Origin: Clostridium aminobutyricum
GTDB lineage: Bacteria > Bacillota > Clostridia > Peptostreptococcales > Anaerovoracaceae
Assembly (NCBI RefSeq): GCF_017255415.1
Contig: NZ_JAFJZZ010000001.1
Location: 806,001 to 870,000, forward strand
Reading direction: 5' to 3'
DNA length: 64,000 nt
Shown here: in pieces, positions 1 to 8,216 of the stretch
How positions within the stretch are numbered: position 1 is the first letter of the stretch
How the letters are laid out: every line of letters starts with the position of its first letter
Notes under the pieces: model-generated
Told to the model about the DNA's origin: nothing
Database searches by the model: none
The model's input: only the letters and a program-made list of their open reading frames with translations
Program-made: the position numbers and the translations under genes

Positions 1-26
1 TGATCAAATAAAAGGAGGTGTCATTC

Positions 27-728
27 ATGATAGAAACGACTACAGGGATTGATTCTATATTTACTTCCATCGCGAGTAAATATGAACAATTGAATTCCAT
101 TTTAACATTCAATATAGATAAAAGTTGGCGAAAAAAAGCGATTAATCTTTGTCAGCTGAAAGCAGGCGATACGGTATTGGATTTATGCTGCGGCACCGGG
201 CAAATGGTCGAGTATGCTTGTAAAATTGTAGGAAAAAATGCTCAGGTGATAGGTCTGGACTTTAATGATGCAATGATTAACGAGGCTCATAAGAAATTAA
301 AAAAGCCCTTAAAGGGATACACCTATCAAATTATGAAAGGTAATGTACTAGAACTGCCCTTTTCAGATCATTCTTTTGATTGTATTACGATTGCTTTTGG
401 AATAAGAAATATAAAAGATAAACGAAAAGTATTATCAGAAATGTACAGAGTGGTAAAACCGGGCGGCAATGTAATCTGTTTAGAATTGTCAAAGCCTGAA
501 ATGCCAATTATTAAAAACATCTATGCTATTTATTTCAATCACCTATTACCCATAATAGGATACGTAGGAACACAGGATAGAACAGCCTATTATTATCTTA
601 GAAACTCCGTCAATGGTTTTATGAAAAAGAATGAACTGAAACAAGAATTTGATGCGGTCGGTTTCCAAAACACGGATTATATATCGTTAACGTTCGGTGT
701 TGCATCCATCCATTACGGAAAGAAATAA
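27..728 (+). CDS. ubiE: UbiE/MenG-family C-methyltransferase
   Basis: A 233-residue class I SAM-dependent methyltransferase of the UbiE/MenG family, which C-methylates demethylmenaquinone or a related quinone precursor in the cytoplasm. The SAM site is visible: VLDLCCGTGQM near residues 50-60, an acidic strand end (GLDFND), then the UbiE-like stretch FGIRNIKDKRKVLSEMYRV and the motif KPGG. I start it at the ATG at 27, because AAAGGAGG at 11-18 is well spaced for it; a GTG at 18 lies inside that ribosome site. It converges on a polyprenyl synthetase gene, a usual quinone side-chain partner. Whether this anaerobe makes menaquinone cannot be judged from the window, so the exact substrate is inferred. 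The gene in front lies outside the window. Confidence 0.85.
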   Translation: MIETTTGIDSIFTSIASKYEQLNSILTFNIDKSWRKKAINLCQLKAGDTVLDLCCGTGQMVEYACKIVGKNAQVIGLDFNDAMINEAHKKLKKPLKGYTYQIMKGNVLELPFSDHSFDCITIAFGIRNIKDKRKVLSEMYRVVKPGGNVICLELSKPEMPIIKNIYAIYFNHLLPIIGYVGTQDRTAYYYLRNSVNGFMKKNELKQEFDAVGFQNTDYISLTFGVASIHYGKK

Positions 729-748
729 AAAATTATTGAAGATAAAAA

Positions 749-1035
749 TATAGCCTATCCCTCCCTATAGGGTATCTGAAAACGAATTTATTTTGCTAGT
801 CAACACTTCAGGATTCATTTTCGGAATAAATCTTTTAGTAAATTTCGTTCTCGGCTTTCAGATAGAAAAGCAAACTCGCTGTGCTCAAACAGTGCTTTTC
901 TTTGCATTTTATGCTCGCTGAAAGCCTTGTTCACAAAATTTGAAAAGATTATTATTCCTCAAAATATCCATCAGTATTGACTAGCAAAACTGTAGGCTTG
1001 TTTTCAGATACCCTACACAGAGGCATAGGCTAAAA
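749..1035. repeat. Long imperfect inverted repeat between convergent genes
   Basis: Two arms of about 135 bp (roughly 749-885 and 890-1035) are imperfect reverse complements. Matching blocks include TAGGGTATCTGAAAAC (left arm) with its complement at 1000-1015, TTTTGCTAGTCAA with TTGACTAGCAAAA, and CGGCTTTCAG with CTGAAAGCC. The centre is a small hairpin, GAAAAGCA...TGCTTTTC, around 865-900. The right arm runs through the stop codon of the polyprenyl synthetase gene and covers its last seven or so codons. It could act as a bidirectional terminator or be a decayed palindromic element. Confidence 0.8.
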
Positions 1036-1837
1036 TATATTCTGAAAAATTGAGCAGTTTTTGTTTATAAACAGTGTCTTCCAGAACACCCAAAGAATTT
1101 TTAGCTTCCTTGATGTATTCTTCTGCTTCCTTCAATCCATCGTATTGGATGGAAACGATCTCTTGATCAATAAAATCATCGATCAATTGATAGGCCATAC
1201 CTACATTCATCCCATAATTTTCTAGAGCGGTTATTTCCTTTTCGCTGCCTCCGGCAAGCATGGCACCAAATCGACAGCTATTCCCTATAAACACTGCTGT
1301 TTTCCCATTTATAATTTTTAAATATTCCTCTTTCGTAGGAATCGTTCCGGTTGATTTGAGCTGCTCTATTTCAGCTAAACCCATTGTTTCTATCATTTGA
1401 GCCAATCGATCGTGATAAACAACCGGCAATTGCCTCGATATAATTAAAAAAGCACGGGAATTTAAAATATCGCCGGCTAATACGGCTATCTTATTTCCAA
1501 ATACATTATTTAACGTTTTCTGCCCTCGGCGTATACTGTCTTCGTCAATCACATCATCATGAATTAAACTTGCCGTATGTATCAGTTCTATGGCTGCGGA
1601 TAATTGAATCAACTGGGCCTTTATATCCAGAGAAATTTTTGGGTTGACAGCACTTGCAGACAATAAGAGTAAAGCCGGTCTCATTCGCTTGCCCGGAATC
1701 TTAAAGGCGTGTTCAAGCACCTCTTTATTATTTGTCCCGCAAAGATTTTGAATGACATGGTCTAATTGTTCCTCTAAAAGTCGTAAATGATTGGATACCG
1801 GAGCATAAATTTCTTCAAGCTTTATTTGTTCGTTCAT
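1013..1837 (-). CDS. Polyprenyl diphosphate synthase-like protein, short C-terminal half
   Basis: A 274-residue trans-isoprenyl diphosphate synthase, the family that makes long-chain prenyl diphosphates for quinones or lipids. The N-terminal two thirds look normal: GKRMRPALLLLSA, then the first aspartate-rich motif in LIHDDVIDEDSIRRG. The second motif is present as YQLIDDFID, but the usual following segment (acidic loop, GK, then the DLxxGKxTLP region and two helices) is absent; the chain jumps to a terminal helix. It is about 45-60 residues shorter than typical family members. It may be a degenerate enzyme, a small subunit, or a variant. The ATG at 1837 has AGGTGA upstream. The last codons lie within an inverted repeat. 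Confidence 0.75.
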   Translation of the reverse strand: MNEQIKLEEIYAPVSNHLRLLEEQLDHVIQNLCGTNNKEVLEHAFKIPGKRMRPALLLLSASAVNPKISLDIKAQLIQLSAAIELIHTASLIHDDVIDEDSIRRGQKTLNNVFGNKIAVLAGDILNSRAFLIISRQLPVVYHDRLAQMIETMGLAEIEQLKSTGTIPTKEEYLKIINGKTAVFIGNSCRFGAMLAGGSEKEITALENYGMNVGMAYQLIDDFIDQEIVSIQYDGLKEAEEYIKEAKNSLGVLEDTVYKQKLLNFSEYILAYASV

Positions 1838-2111
1838 GATAATTCACCTATCCTATTTATTTAATCTAACAACTTTCTAAGCAAACTACTCATCATTTTG
1901 TGCTTATTCAGTCGATTAGTACTCATAGGTTCATCTTAATCAAAAGATATGAAGATTTCATGAAGCAAGGAATAAATGAGCCTTTATTTACAATAATTTT
2001 ATTATGTATACTTTATTATTGTACCATATAGCAGCTGCTAAAATTTATATTCTATATTTTTTCTAAAATTGGAAAAGAATAAAAGATGAGAAAAATAACG
2101 GAGGTGAGTAA

Positions 2112-2267
2112 ATGAACAATATGAATCATAGAAATGCAGTTCATAATATTAATTCAAGCAACAACATGCAGCAAACGAATTCCAGCAAAGAGCAGTCTGA
2201 TGAAAATAATCATGAAGATCAGAATACTGCACAGAGCAAAATCAATATTAATAGCAGCACAAGATAA
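2112..2267 (+). CDS. Small Asn/Gln/Ser-rich hypothetical protein
   Basis: A 51-codon ORF starting with MNNMNHRNAVHNINSSNN and very rich in Asn, Gln, Ser and His, with an acidic middle and no membrane segment. Support comes from an excellent ribosome site (GGAGGTGAG just upstream) and a clear hairpin terminator directly downstream. I do not recognise a family. The composition suggests a disordered, hydrophilic protein; in a spore former a small spore or coat protein is possible, but that is only a guess. Confidence 0.55.
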   Translation: MNNMNHRNAVHNINSSNNMQQTNSSKEQSDENNHEDQNTAQSKININSSTR

Positions 2268-2274
2268 TTAATCC

Positions 2275-2309
2275 AATAAAAAGTCCACTTTAAAAGTGGA
2301 TTTTTTATT
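2275..2309 (+). terminator. Rho-independent terminator
   Basis: A 15-bp stem with one G-T pair (2275-2289 with 2295-2309) and a five-base loop ends in a T-rich run. It closes the small Asn-rich gene and could also work in reverse for the VOC gene. Confidence 0.8.
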
Positions 2310-2355
2310 GAATTATGTAACAATGGTTTCCTGTTATGCTCATACCACGCAGGAA

Positions 2356-2820
2356 TTAACTGTTCAAAAGTATTTCCAAATCCGATACCGACACATCCAT
2401 GCGTTTGGAGGTTTCCGTCATTGATAACCCAGAATCAAGGAACCGTTTTACAACCATCTTCATATTCTCGCCAACTTCAATAATGTGGCCATCTAAATCG
2501 TAAAAACGTATGGAGCGTTGTCCCCAGTCAGCTTCCTTAACGCCATCCCCTATATACCTAATATCATTGCGTTGCTGTAATTTCGCAATAAAGTCATCAA
2601 ATTTGTCTTCCTCAAAGTACAACTCCATATTGTGAGATTCTTTTAATATGCTATTCTTTGGAATATCTAACAGCCAGTCAAAGTCCTGCTGTAAAAACAA
2701 TCCACCAAAGGAGACATTTCTGCCATAGTCTTGAAATACCTCCAGCTCAAATAAATCCTGATAAAACTTTTTGGAAAGACTTATATCTTTTACTGCAATG
2801 CAAACCCCTTGATATTTCAT
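2356..2820 (-). CDS. VOC-superfamily protein with C-terminal helix-turn-helix-like tail
   Basis: A 154-residue protein. Residues 1-118 form a glyoxalase/bleomycin-resistance (VOC) domain: it opens with GVCIAVKDISLSKKFYQDLF and ends with IRFYDLDGHIIEVGE, typical of the last two strands with a metal-ligand glutamate. Residues 119-154 add a short tail that reads like a degenerate helix-turn-helix (VVKRFLDSGLSMTETSKRMD). The substrate is unknown; VOC proteins include isomerases, dioxygenases and drug-binding proteins. GGAGGAAATTTAA precedes the ATG, so the start is well supported. It appears monocistronic. Confidence 0.8.
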   Translation of the reverse strand: MKYQGVCIAVKDISLSKKFYQDLFELEVFQDYGRNVSFGGLFLQQDFDWLLDIPKNSILKESHNMELYFEEDKFDDFIAKLQQRNDIRYIGDGVKEADWGQRSIRFYDLDGHIIEVGENMKMVVKRFLDSGLSMTETSKRMDVSVSDLEILLNS

Positions 2821-2928
2821 TTAAATTTCCTCCAATAATATAAATAATCCGCAGTTAAAAATTGCTCGACAAATTCCTGTTTGTCTGTATGCATAAGTCT
2901 TGAATCATAATACCACGATTTACAAAAT

Positions 2929-2973
2929 AAAGAAAGGCATAGCCTCCACCAGGGGGAATCTATGCCTTTCTTT
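2929..2973 (-). terminator. Terminator of tRNA-Asn
   Basis: A perfect 14-bp stem (2929-2942 with 2960-2973) directly follows the tRNA 3' end on the minus strand, though the T-run after it is poor. It is the likely terminator or processing hairpin for the tRNA transcript. Confidence 0.65.
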
Positions 2974-2974
2974 A

Positions 2975-3049
2975 TGGCTCCAAGGGTGGGGCTCGAACCC
3001 ACAGCCTATCGGTTAACAGCCGAGTGCTCCACCATTGAGCTACCTTGGA
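2975..3049 (-). tRNA. tRNA-Asn (anticodon GTT)
   Basis: The reverse complement folds as a complete cloverleaf of 75 nt. The acceptor stem is TCCAAGG paired with CCTTGGA, the D arm contains AGCTCAATGG, the anticodon arm is CGGCTGTTAACCG with anticodon GTT, and the T arm carries GGTTCGAGCCC. The discriminator is G and the CCA end is encoded. It is a lone tRNA gene with its own hairpin downstream. Confidence 0.97.
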
Positions 3050-3142
3050 ATAGTGTACAAAATTAGTTACTTATCTATTTTTTCTATTATTTAAAAATAT
3101 ATACTAAAAACTTGTTTTTGTTACGCTATTCACTTTATTGTA

Positions 3143-3183
3143 ATAAAAAAGAACCTTAATTGCATTCTATTAAAGTTCTCTTT
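3143..3183 (-). terminator. Terminator after nifJ
   Basis: On the minus strand, AGAACTTTAAT and ATTAAGGTTCT pair around a short loop and lead into a run of Ts. It lies 25 bases beyond the nifJ stop codon. Confidence 0.7.
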
Positions 3184-3207
3184 TACCTTGTATCATCTAT
3201 TTGACTT

Positions 3208-6200
3208 TTAGTTTAATGATAACGCTTTATAAGTCTCATAACGTTGTTTTGAATACTCTTCAGCTTTTTCAAATAAATCATCTGCCTCATTCGGGAACAA
3301 TCGTTGTAAAGAACTATATCGAACTTGCCCCATCAGGAAATCCTGAAAACTTTCAGTAGGCTCCTTAGAGTCCAGAATAAATGGATTCTTTCCCTCTTTT
3401 TTCAATTCCGGATTATAACGGTATAGATGCCAATACCCTGCTTTTACAGCCTTTCTAATGGTCTCCATGCTTCTTCCCATTCCTTCTTTGATCCCATGGT
3501 TGATACACGGTGCATAGGCGATAATGAGAGATGGTCCTTTATAGTTTTCTGCCTCACGGATAGCCTTTATTAGTTGGCTGTTATCGGCATGAATACCTAC
3601 TTGTGCCACATAGACATTACCATATGTCATCATCATCATGCCAAGATCCTTTTTACCTAATTTCTTTCCGGAAGAAGCAAACTTCGCCACCGCAGCGGCT
3701 GGGGTTGATTTTGATGCTTGTCCGCCGGTATTGGAATAAACTTCCGTATCAAACACTAATACGTTAATGTCTTCTCCGGATGACATCACATGGTCCAGTC
3801 CTCCAAATCCAATATCATACGCCCATCCGTCTCCTCCAATAATCCAATGAGATCGTTTCATCAGATAATCCTTACGCAAAAGGATCTGGTGAATCAGTTG
3901 TTTTATAGTAGAATCTGAAGATTGATAGCTTTGCATGGTTTGAATCAGCTTTTCACTTATTTCTTTCGTTTTTTCTCCATCTTCTTTATATTTTAACCAT
4001 TCTGCCATTAAAGTCTTTAAATGATCTTCTATATTGGTTTCTACTAATTGTTTCATGTTGTCTTCCAGACTTTTTCTTAGCTGCTTGGTAGCAAGATACA
4101 TACCATAGCCAAACTCTGCATTGTCTTCAAACAAGGAATTCGCCCATGCCGGACCTTTCCCCTCTTGATTGCTTGAATAAGATGTGCTGGCCCCACTAGC
4201 TCCCCAAATAGAGGAACAACCTGTTGCATTGGCAATCATCATCCGATCCCCAAATAATTGGGTAACCAACTTAATATAAGGGGTCTCTCCACAGCCTCCG
4301 CAAGCGCCGGAAAATTCCATTAAAGGTTCTTTAAATTGACTATCCTTAAAGGAGTTGCTCAGCGGCAAATTTGATTTATATCCGATTTTGTCATGTGCAA
4401 ATTTCCAATTTTCTGTTTGATCGTCTAGCTGCGAGTTCACCGGTTTCATGACTAATGCTTTTTCCTTAGCCGGGCATATATCGGCGCAATTACCGCATCC
4501 GGTACAATCCATCGGACTGATCTGCATTCTGAAATGATAACCTGCCAATGCTTTTCCGGAAGCTTCTATCATCTTAAAGGAAGAAGGCGCTTCGGTTGAC
4601 TCCTCTTGAGTAAGCAGAAACGGTCGAAGCACGGCGTGAGGGCAAATATAAGAGCATTGATTGCATTGGATACAGTTTTCTTCAATCCATTCCGGTATAT
4701 TTAACGCTATTCCGCGTTTCTCATAGGCACTCGTGCCGGAAGGAAACGTTCCGTCTGCTCTGTCTTTGAAGGCACTCACCGGTAATTTATTCCCTTCCTG
4801 TGCCTGCATCGGCCGCATAATATTTTTTATAAATTCCGGCTCTTCCTCCATATTTAATCTGTCGGTTGCAATACCATCCATCCACGCTTTCGGAACCTGT
4901 ACTTTATGAATTGATTCAACCCCTTTTGCAATTGCTTCTTGATTCATTCGGACGATCTTTTCCCCTTTATTGTTATAGGAATAGGTAACCGACTTTTTTA
5001 ATTCTTTAATAAACTCATCCTGGGGAAGAATTTTAATAAGCTTGAAAAAAGCCCCCTGCATAATCATATTAATGCGATTTCCCAAGCCGATTTCTTCGGC
5101 GATTTGAACGGCATTAATCGTATAAAACTCTATTTTCTTTTTCGCAATTATATTTTTATATTCAGCAGGCAGATACTCTTCCAATTCGTCCTCTGTCCAT
5201 TGACAATTGAGTACAAAGATACCGCCAGGCTTAAGATCCTCTAACATATGATATTTATTGATATAGGATTGATTGTGACAAGCAACATAATCTGCATTTT
5301 CAATAAAGTAAGTGGATTTTATCGGTGTTTTGCCAAATCGAAGGTGGGATACCGTTAAACCTCCTGATTTTTTAGAATCATAATCAAAATAAGCCTGCAC
5401 ATAATGATCGGTCTTATTACCAATGATCATAATTGCCTGTTTATTGGAGCCAACTGTTCCATCGGAACCCAACCCCCATATTTTACATGAGATACGGTTT
5501 TGAGGTTCCGTTAACACTTTATTTTTTATATCCAGTGAAGTATCTGTCACATCATCTACAATTCCAAGTGTAAAATGCATCTTCGGATTTTCTTGCTTTA
5601 GATTTTCATAAACTGCTGTGATGTCACTTGGTGTTGTATCTTTCGAACCTAAACCATACCGTCCACCGATGATCAGCGGTGCTTTTTCTACCTTACTGTA
5701 ACTGGTGCATACATCCAGATATAAAGGCTCACCGATAGAGCCGGGCTCCTTGGTCCGATCCAGTACAGCGATTTTTTTAACGGTACTTGGGATGCAATTT
5801 AAGAAATGTATCATTGAAAAGGGACGATAAAGATGTACCTTTACCAAACCATATTTCTCACCTCTTTTATTGTGATAATCAATGGTCTCCTCTATGGTTT
5901 GTGTAACCGATCCCATTGCAATGATTATATATTCCGCATCAGTCGCTCCATAATAATCAAACAAACCATATTTTCTTCCGGTTCTTTTACTTACTATTCC
6001 TAAATTTTCTTCAACGATAGAGATCAGATTTTTATAAAAAGGGTTGCTTGCTTCTCTTCCTTGAAAATAGATATCCGGATTTTGTGCCGTGCCGCGAATG
6101 ACGGGATGATTTGGAGATAAGGCTCTATTTCTAAAATCATTGACCGCATCGTAATCAACCATCTGTGCATAATCGGAATATTCAAGAGCTTCGACTTTCT

Positions 6201-6741
6201 GAACTTCATGCGAGGTTCGAAATCCATCGAAAAAATGTACAAAAGGTACTCGGCCTTTAATAGCCGATAAATGAGCAATCGGAGCCAAATCCATCACCTC
6301 TTGTACGGAGCCGCTTGCTAATAAGGCACAGCCTGTCTGCCGCACAGCCATCACATCTTGATGATCCCCAAATATACTGAGCGCATGTGTGCTAATCGCT
6401 CTTGCGCTGACATGCAAGACGCCGGGTAACAATTCTCCTGCCATCTTATATAAATTAGGTATCATCAATAATAGCCCTTGTGACGAGGTGAAGGTTGTTG
6501 TCAATGCACCTGCTTGCAAGGATCCGTGTAAGGCTCCCGCCGCACCTGCTTCTGACTGCATTTCAACGATGCTGACCTCTTGATTAAAGATATTTCTTCT
6601 TCCTTTCGCAGACCAGTCATCTGTAAGCTCAGCCATTCCTGACGATGGCGTTATGGGATAAATCGCAGCCACTTCTGTAAAGGCATAGGATACATAGGCT
6701 GCCGCAGTGTTACCGTCGAGAGTTAAATTAATTGTAGACAT
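3208..6741 (-). CDS. nifJ: Pyruvate:ferredoxin (flavodoxin) oxidoreductase
   Basis: A full-length single-chain enzyme (1177 residues). It oxidises pyruvate with CoA to acetyl-CoA and CO2 and reduces ferredoxin, the central step of clostridial energy metabolism. The N-terminal pyruvate domain has YPITPSSGMAE (residues 28-38). A two-cluster ferredoxin insert has CIQCNQCSYICP near 690-701 and CTGCGNCADICP near 746-757. Downstream are CGGCGETP (about 814) and the thiamine diphosphate part, with GGDGWAYDIGFGG and VYSNTGGQASKSTP. The cysteines of the extra cluster are present, so all three clusters should form. A small gene ends 17 bases upstream and may share its transcript. With acetate kinase, also in this window, it forms part of the pyruvate-to-acetate route. 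Confidence 0.97.
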   Translation of the reverse strand: MSTINLTLDGNTAAAYVSYAFTEVAAIYPITPSSGMAELTDDWSAKGRRNIFNQEVSIVEMQSEAGAAGALHGSLQAGALTTTFTSSQGLLLMIPNLYKMAGELLPGVLHVSARAISTHALSIFGDHQDVMAVRQTGCALLASGSVQEVMDLAPIAHLSAIKGRVPFVHFFDGFRTSHEVQKVEALEYSDYAQMVDYDAVNDFRNRALSPNHPVIRGTAQNPDIYFQGREASNPFYKNLISIVEENLGIVSKRTGRKYGLFDYYGATDAEYIIIAMGSVTQTIEETIDYHNKRGEKYGLVKVHLYRPFSMIHFLNCIPSTVKKIAVLDRTKEPGSIGEPLYLDVCTSYSKVEKAPLIIGGRYGLGSKDTTPSDITAVYENLKQENPKMHFTLGIVDDVTDTSLDIKNKVLTEPQNRISCKIWGLGSDGTVGSNKQAIMIIGNKTDHYVQAYFDYDSKKSGGLTVSHLRFGKTPIKSTYFIENADYVACHNQSYINKYHMLEDLKPGGIFVLNCQWTEDELEEYLPAEYKNIIAKKKIEFYTINAVQIAEEIGLGNRINMIMQGAFFKLIKILPQDEFIKELKKSVTYSYNNKGEKIVRMNQEAIAKGVESIHKVQVPKAWMDGIATDRLNMEEEPEFIKNIMRPMQAQEGNKLPVSAFKDRADGTFPSGTSAYEKRGIALNIPEWIEENCIQCNQCSYICPHAVLRPFLLTQEESTEAPSSFKMIEASGKALAGYHFRMQISPMDCTGCGNCADICPAKEKALVMKPVNSQLDDQTENWKFAHDKIGYKSNLPLSNSFKDSQFKEPLMEFSGACGGCGETPYIKLVTQLFGDRMMIANATGCSSIWGASGASTSYSSNQEGKGPAWANSLFEDNAEFGYGMYLATKQLRKSLEDNMKQLVETNIEDHLKTLMAEWLKYKEDGEKTKEISEKLIQTMQSYQSSDSTIKQLIHQILLRKDYLMKRSHWIIGGDGWAYDIGFGGLDHVMSSGEDINVLVFDTEVYSNTGGQASKSTPAAAVAKFASSGKKLGKKDLGMMMMTYGNVYVAQVGIHADNSQLIKAIREAENYKGPSLIIAYAPCINHGIKEGMGRSMETIRKAVKAGYWHLYRYNPELKKEGKNPFILDSKEPTESFQDFLMGQVRYSSLQRLFPNEADDLFEKAEEYSKQRYETYKALSLN

Positions 6742-6758
6742 AACGTTTCCCCGCTTCC

Positions 6759-6953
6759 TTAAAGTTGGCTTCCATTATCAACCCAATTCTTTGCCTTTTC
6801 GACACTATACTCTGATGTAATACTTAAATTGGTTGCTCTATTTATTTCATCTACATTGGACCAAGCTGCTGTATATTCACTGTTTGTCGCACTCACACTA
6901 TTGAGTCTCTCATTTTCAAATCCAGTTAACGTGTTGTTCAATTTTTTATCCAT
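6759..6953 (-). CDS. Small protein resembling DUF3787 / CDIF630_02480-type spore surface proteins
   Basis: A 64-residue hydrophilic protein with a TAAW motif (EYTAAWSNVDEINRATNLS). That motif and the length recall the DUF3787 family, described as small clostridial spore-surface proteins; I make this match from memory of the family, so it is tentative. AGGAGGTTTAAA stands directly before the ATG, a textbook ribosome site. It ends 17 bases before nifJ, so it may be the first gene of a nifJ transcript. No membrane segment or cysteine is present. Confidence 0.65.
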   Translation of the reverse strand: MDKKLNNTLTGFENERLNSVSATNSEYTAAWSNVDEINRATNLSITSEYSVEKAKNWVDNGSQL

Positions 6954-7106
6954 TTTAAACCTCCTACTCTATAATTAAATAAAATTTCCAAAAAATTAGT
7001 TATTATTCTACCAGTTTAAATTTACTGAATAAATTATTATTCTTGTTCGAATACTACATTTAAAATTACTGTTAACTTCTCATTAACAGGTCATTTTTCT
7101 CCACAC

Positions 7107-7139
7107 AAAAATAAAAAGCTACTTGTAGCTTTTTATTTT
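7107..7139. terminator. Bidirectional hairpin terminator
   Basis: A perfect 14-bp inverted repeat (AAAATAAAAAGCTA and complement) with a 4-base loop has A-runs on one side and T-runs on the other. It lies 31 bases past the stop codon of the flavodoxin-fold reductase gene. Confidence 0.85.
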
Positions 7140-7169
7140 CTTATCCGACAATTCATTTTTCAAATTCTC

Positions 7170-7757
7170 TCATAACTCCTTTTCTAAAAAAATCATGTTT
7201 CGTGCAAACGCCCGAGCATGCGCTTCCTTTTCATCATCCATGAAAGTATGCTGATATCCCAGATGGCGTTCAGAAAGTGCACCGATAAATTGTAAATGCG
7301 AATGCTTGCAATACCGCTCTATCCCCGTTTGAAACAGATCAGCCCCTTTTTCCGGGCGATAACCGCAGGTGGTGATTAAAGCAACCCTCTTCCCTGCCCA
7401 AAGCGCCGGTCCTATTTTATCTCCATAGTATTTATTCATCCCATATACCAAACGGTCCAGAATAGCTTTCATCGGCGGCGTGCAATACCATGAATAAATC
7501 GGTGTCGCCAAAACAAGCGTATCACACGCCATAATTTTATCAAAAATCTCCTGTGCATCGTCATCAAATTGACAGCCAAACTGCGACCAATCTGCCTGAC
7601 AGACTCTGCAGGCTACACATGGAGCGATCTTTTTATCATATAACCAAACTACCTGGTATTCATCTCCATGAGACGCCAGTTCCTCAAGAAAGGGTTTCAA
7701 TAATGCGGCTGTGTTTCCGCTTTTTCTCGGACTTCCCATCAGTATGTAAACTTTCAT
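7170..7757 (-). CDS. NADPH-dependent FMN reductase / iron-sulfur flavoprotein-like
   Basis: A 195-residue flavodoxin-fold protein. The FMN phosphate loop is GSPRKSGNTAALL at residues 8-20. A cysteine cluster, CVACRVC followed by GC and an acidic stretch, is at about 47-64, like the Fe-S-binding or redox cysteines of the Isf group. ATPIYSWYCTPPMKAILDR is the standard flavin-contact region of this family. It probably transfers electrons from reduced pyridine nucleotide or ferredoxin to a small acceptor; the acceptor cannot be told. AAAGGAG precedes the ATG. It stands alone between terminators. Confidence 0.85.
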   Translation of the reverse strand: MKVYILMGSPRKSGNTAALLKPFLEELASHGDEYQVVWLYDKKIAPCVACRVCQADWSQFGCQFDDDAQEIFDKIMACDTLVLATPIYSWYCTPPMKAILDRLVYGMNKYYGDKIGPALWAGKRVALITTCGYRPEKGADLFQTGIERYCKHSHLQFIGALSERHLGYQHTFMDDEKEAHARAFARNMIFLEKEL

Positions 7758-7790
7758 TCTCGTTCTCCTTTCAAAACAATTATTCAGATA

Positions 7791-8216
7791 CTATTTAATT
7801 TCTTTCGTACTTACTGCCATTAGTAATTTAAAGGAGAAGGCTATGGAACCTACCGCCATCAATAGACCTCCTGCAAAATAAAAAAAGATTGTATAGGGGG
7901 AAGAAGTCCCCGCTATTTCCAGTATTCCGTTCAAAAAACTGCCTACTGTCAGCGTTGCAATTCCGGAATTGTATAAATTATAGAATTTCCTATATCCGTT
8001 GATTCTATTGGCGGTCGGAATCAGCACGCCCATCACCACATAAAAAAATGCTCCTCCCAGCAATGGATATAGAAACATCCATGTCATTGCACCGGAACTT
8101 ACACCATGGCTGAAGATTCCGTAAACACTATTCACCACTAGCGCCACTATAGATGCGATTATATAAACGAATACCGTTTTTCTATTGGACCGAACTTTAA
8201 TATCCGATATAGACAA
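7791..8216 (-). CDS. Small four-helix membrane protein of a surface-glycan operon
   Basis: About 141 residues with four hydrophobic segments (roughly residues 15-35, 45-65, 80-100 and 108-130) and a short basic N-terminus. I do not recognise the family. The frame opens with GTG at 8222, but GAGGTGA lies directly against that codon; the TTG at 8216 has the better spacing and is used here. It overlaps the end of the phosphodiester glycosidase gene by about 20 bases, so the two are translationally coupled. The context suggests a membrane partner of the glycosyltransferase and glycosidase. Confidence 0.75.
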   Translation of the reverse strand: MSISDIKVRSNRKTVFVYIIASIVALVVNSVYGIFSHGVSSGAMTWMFLYPLLGGAFFYVVMGVLIPTANRINGYRKFYNLYNSGIATLTVGSFLNGILEIAGTSSPYTIFFYFAGGLLMAVGSIAFSFKLLMAVSTKEIK

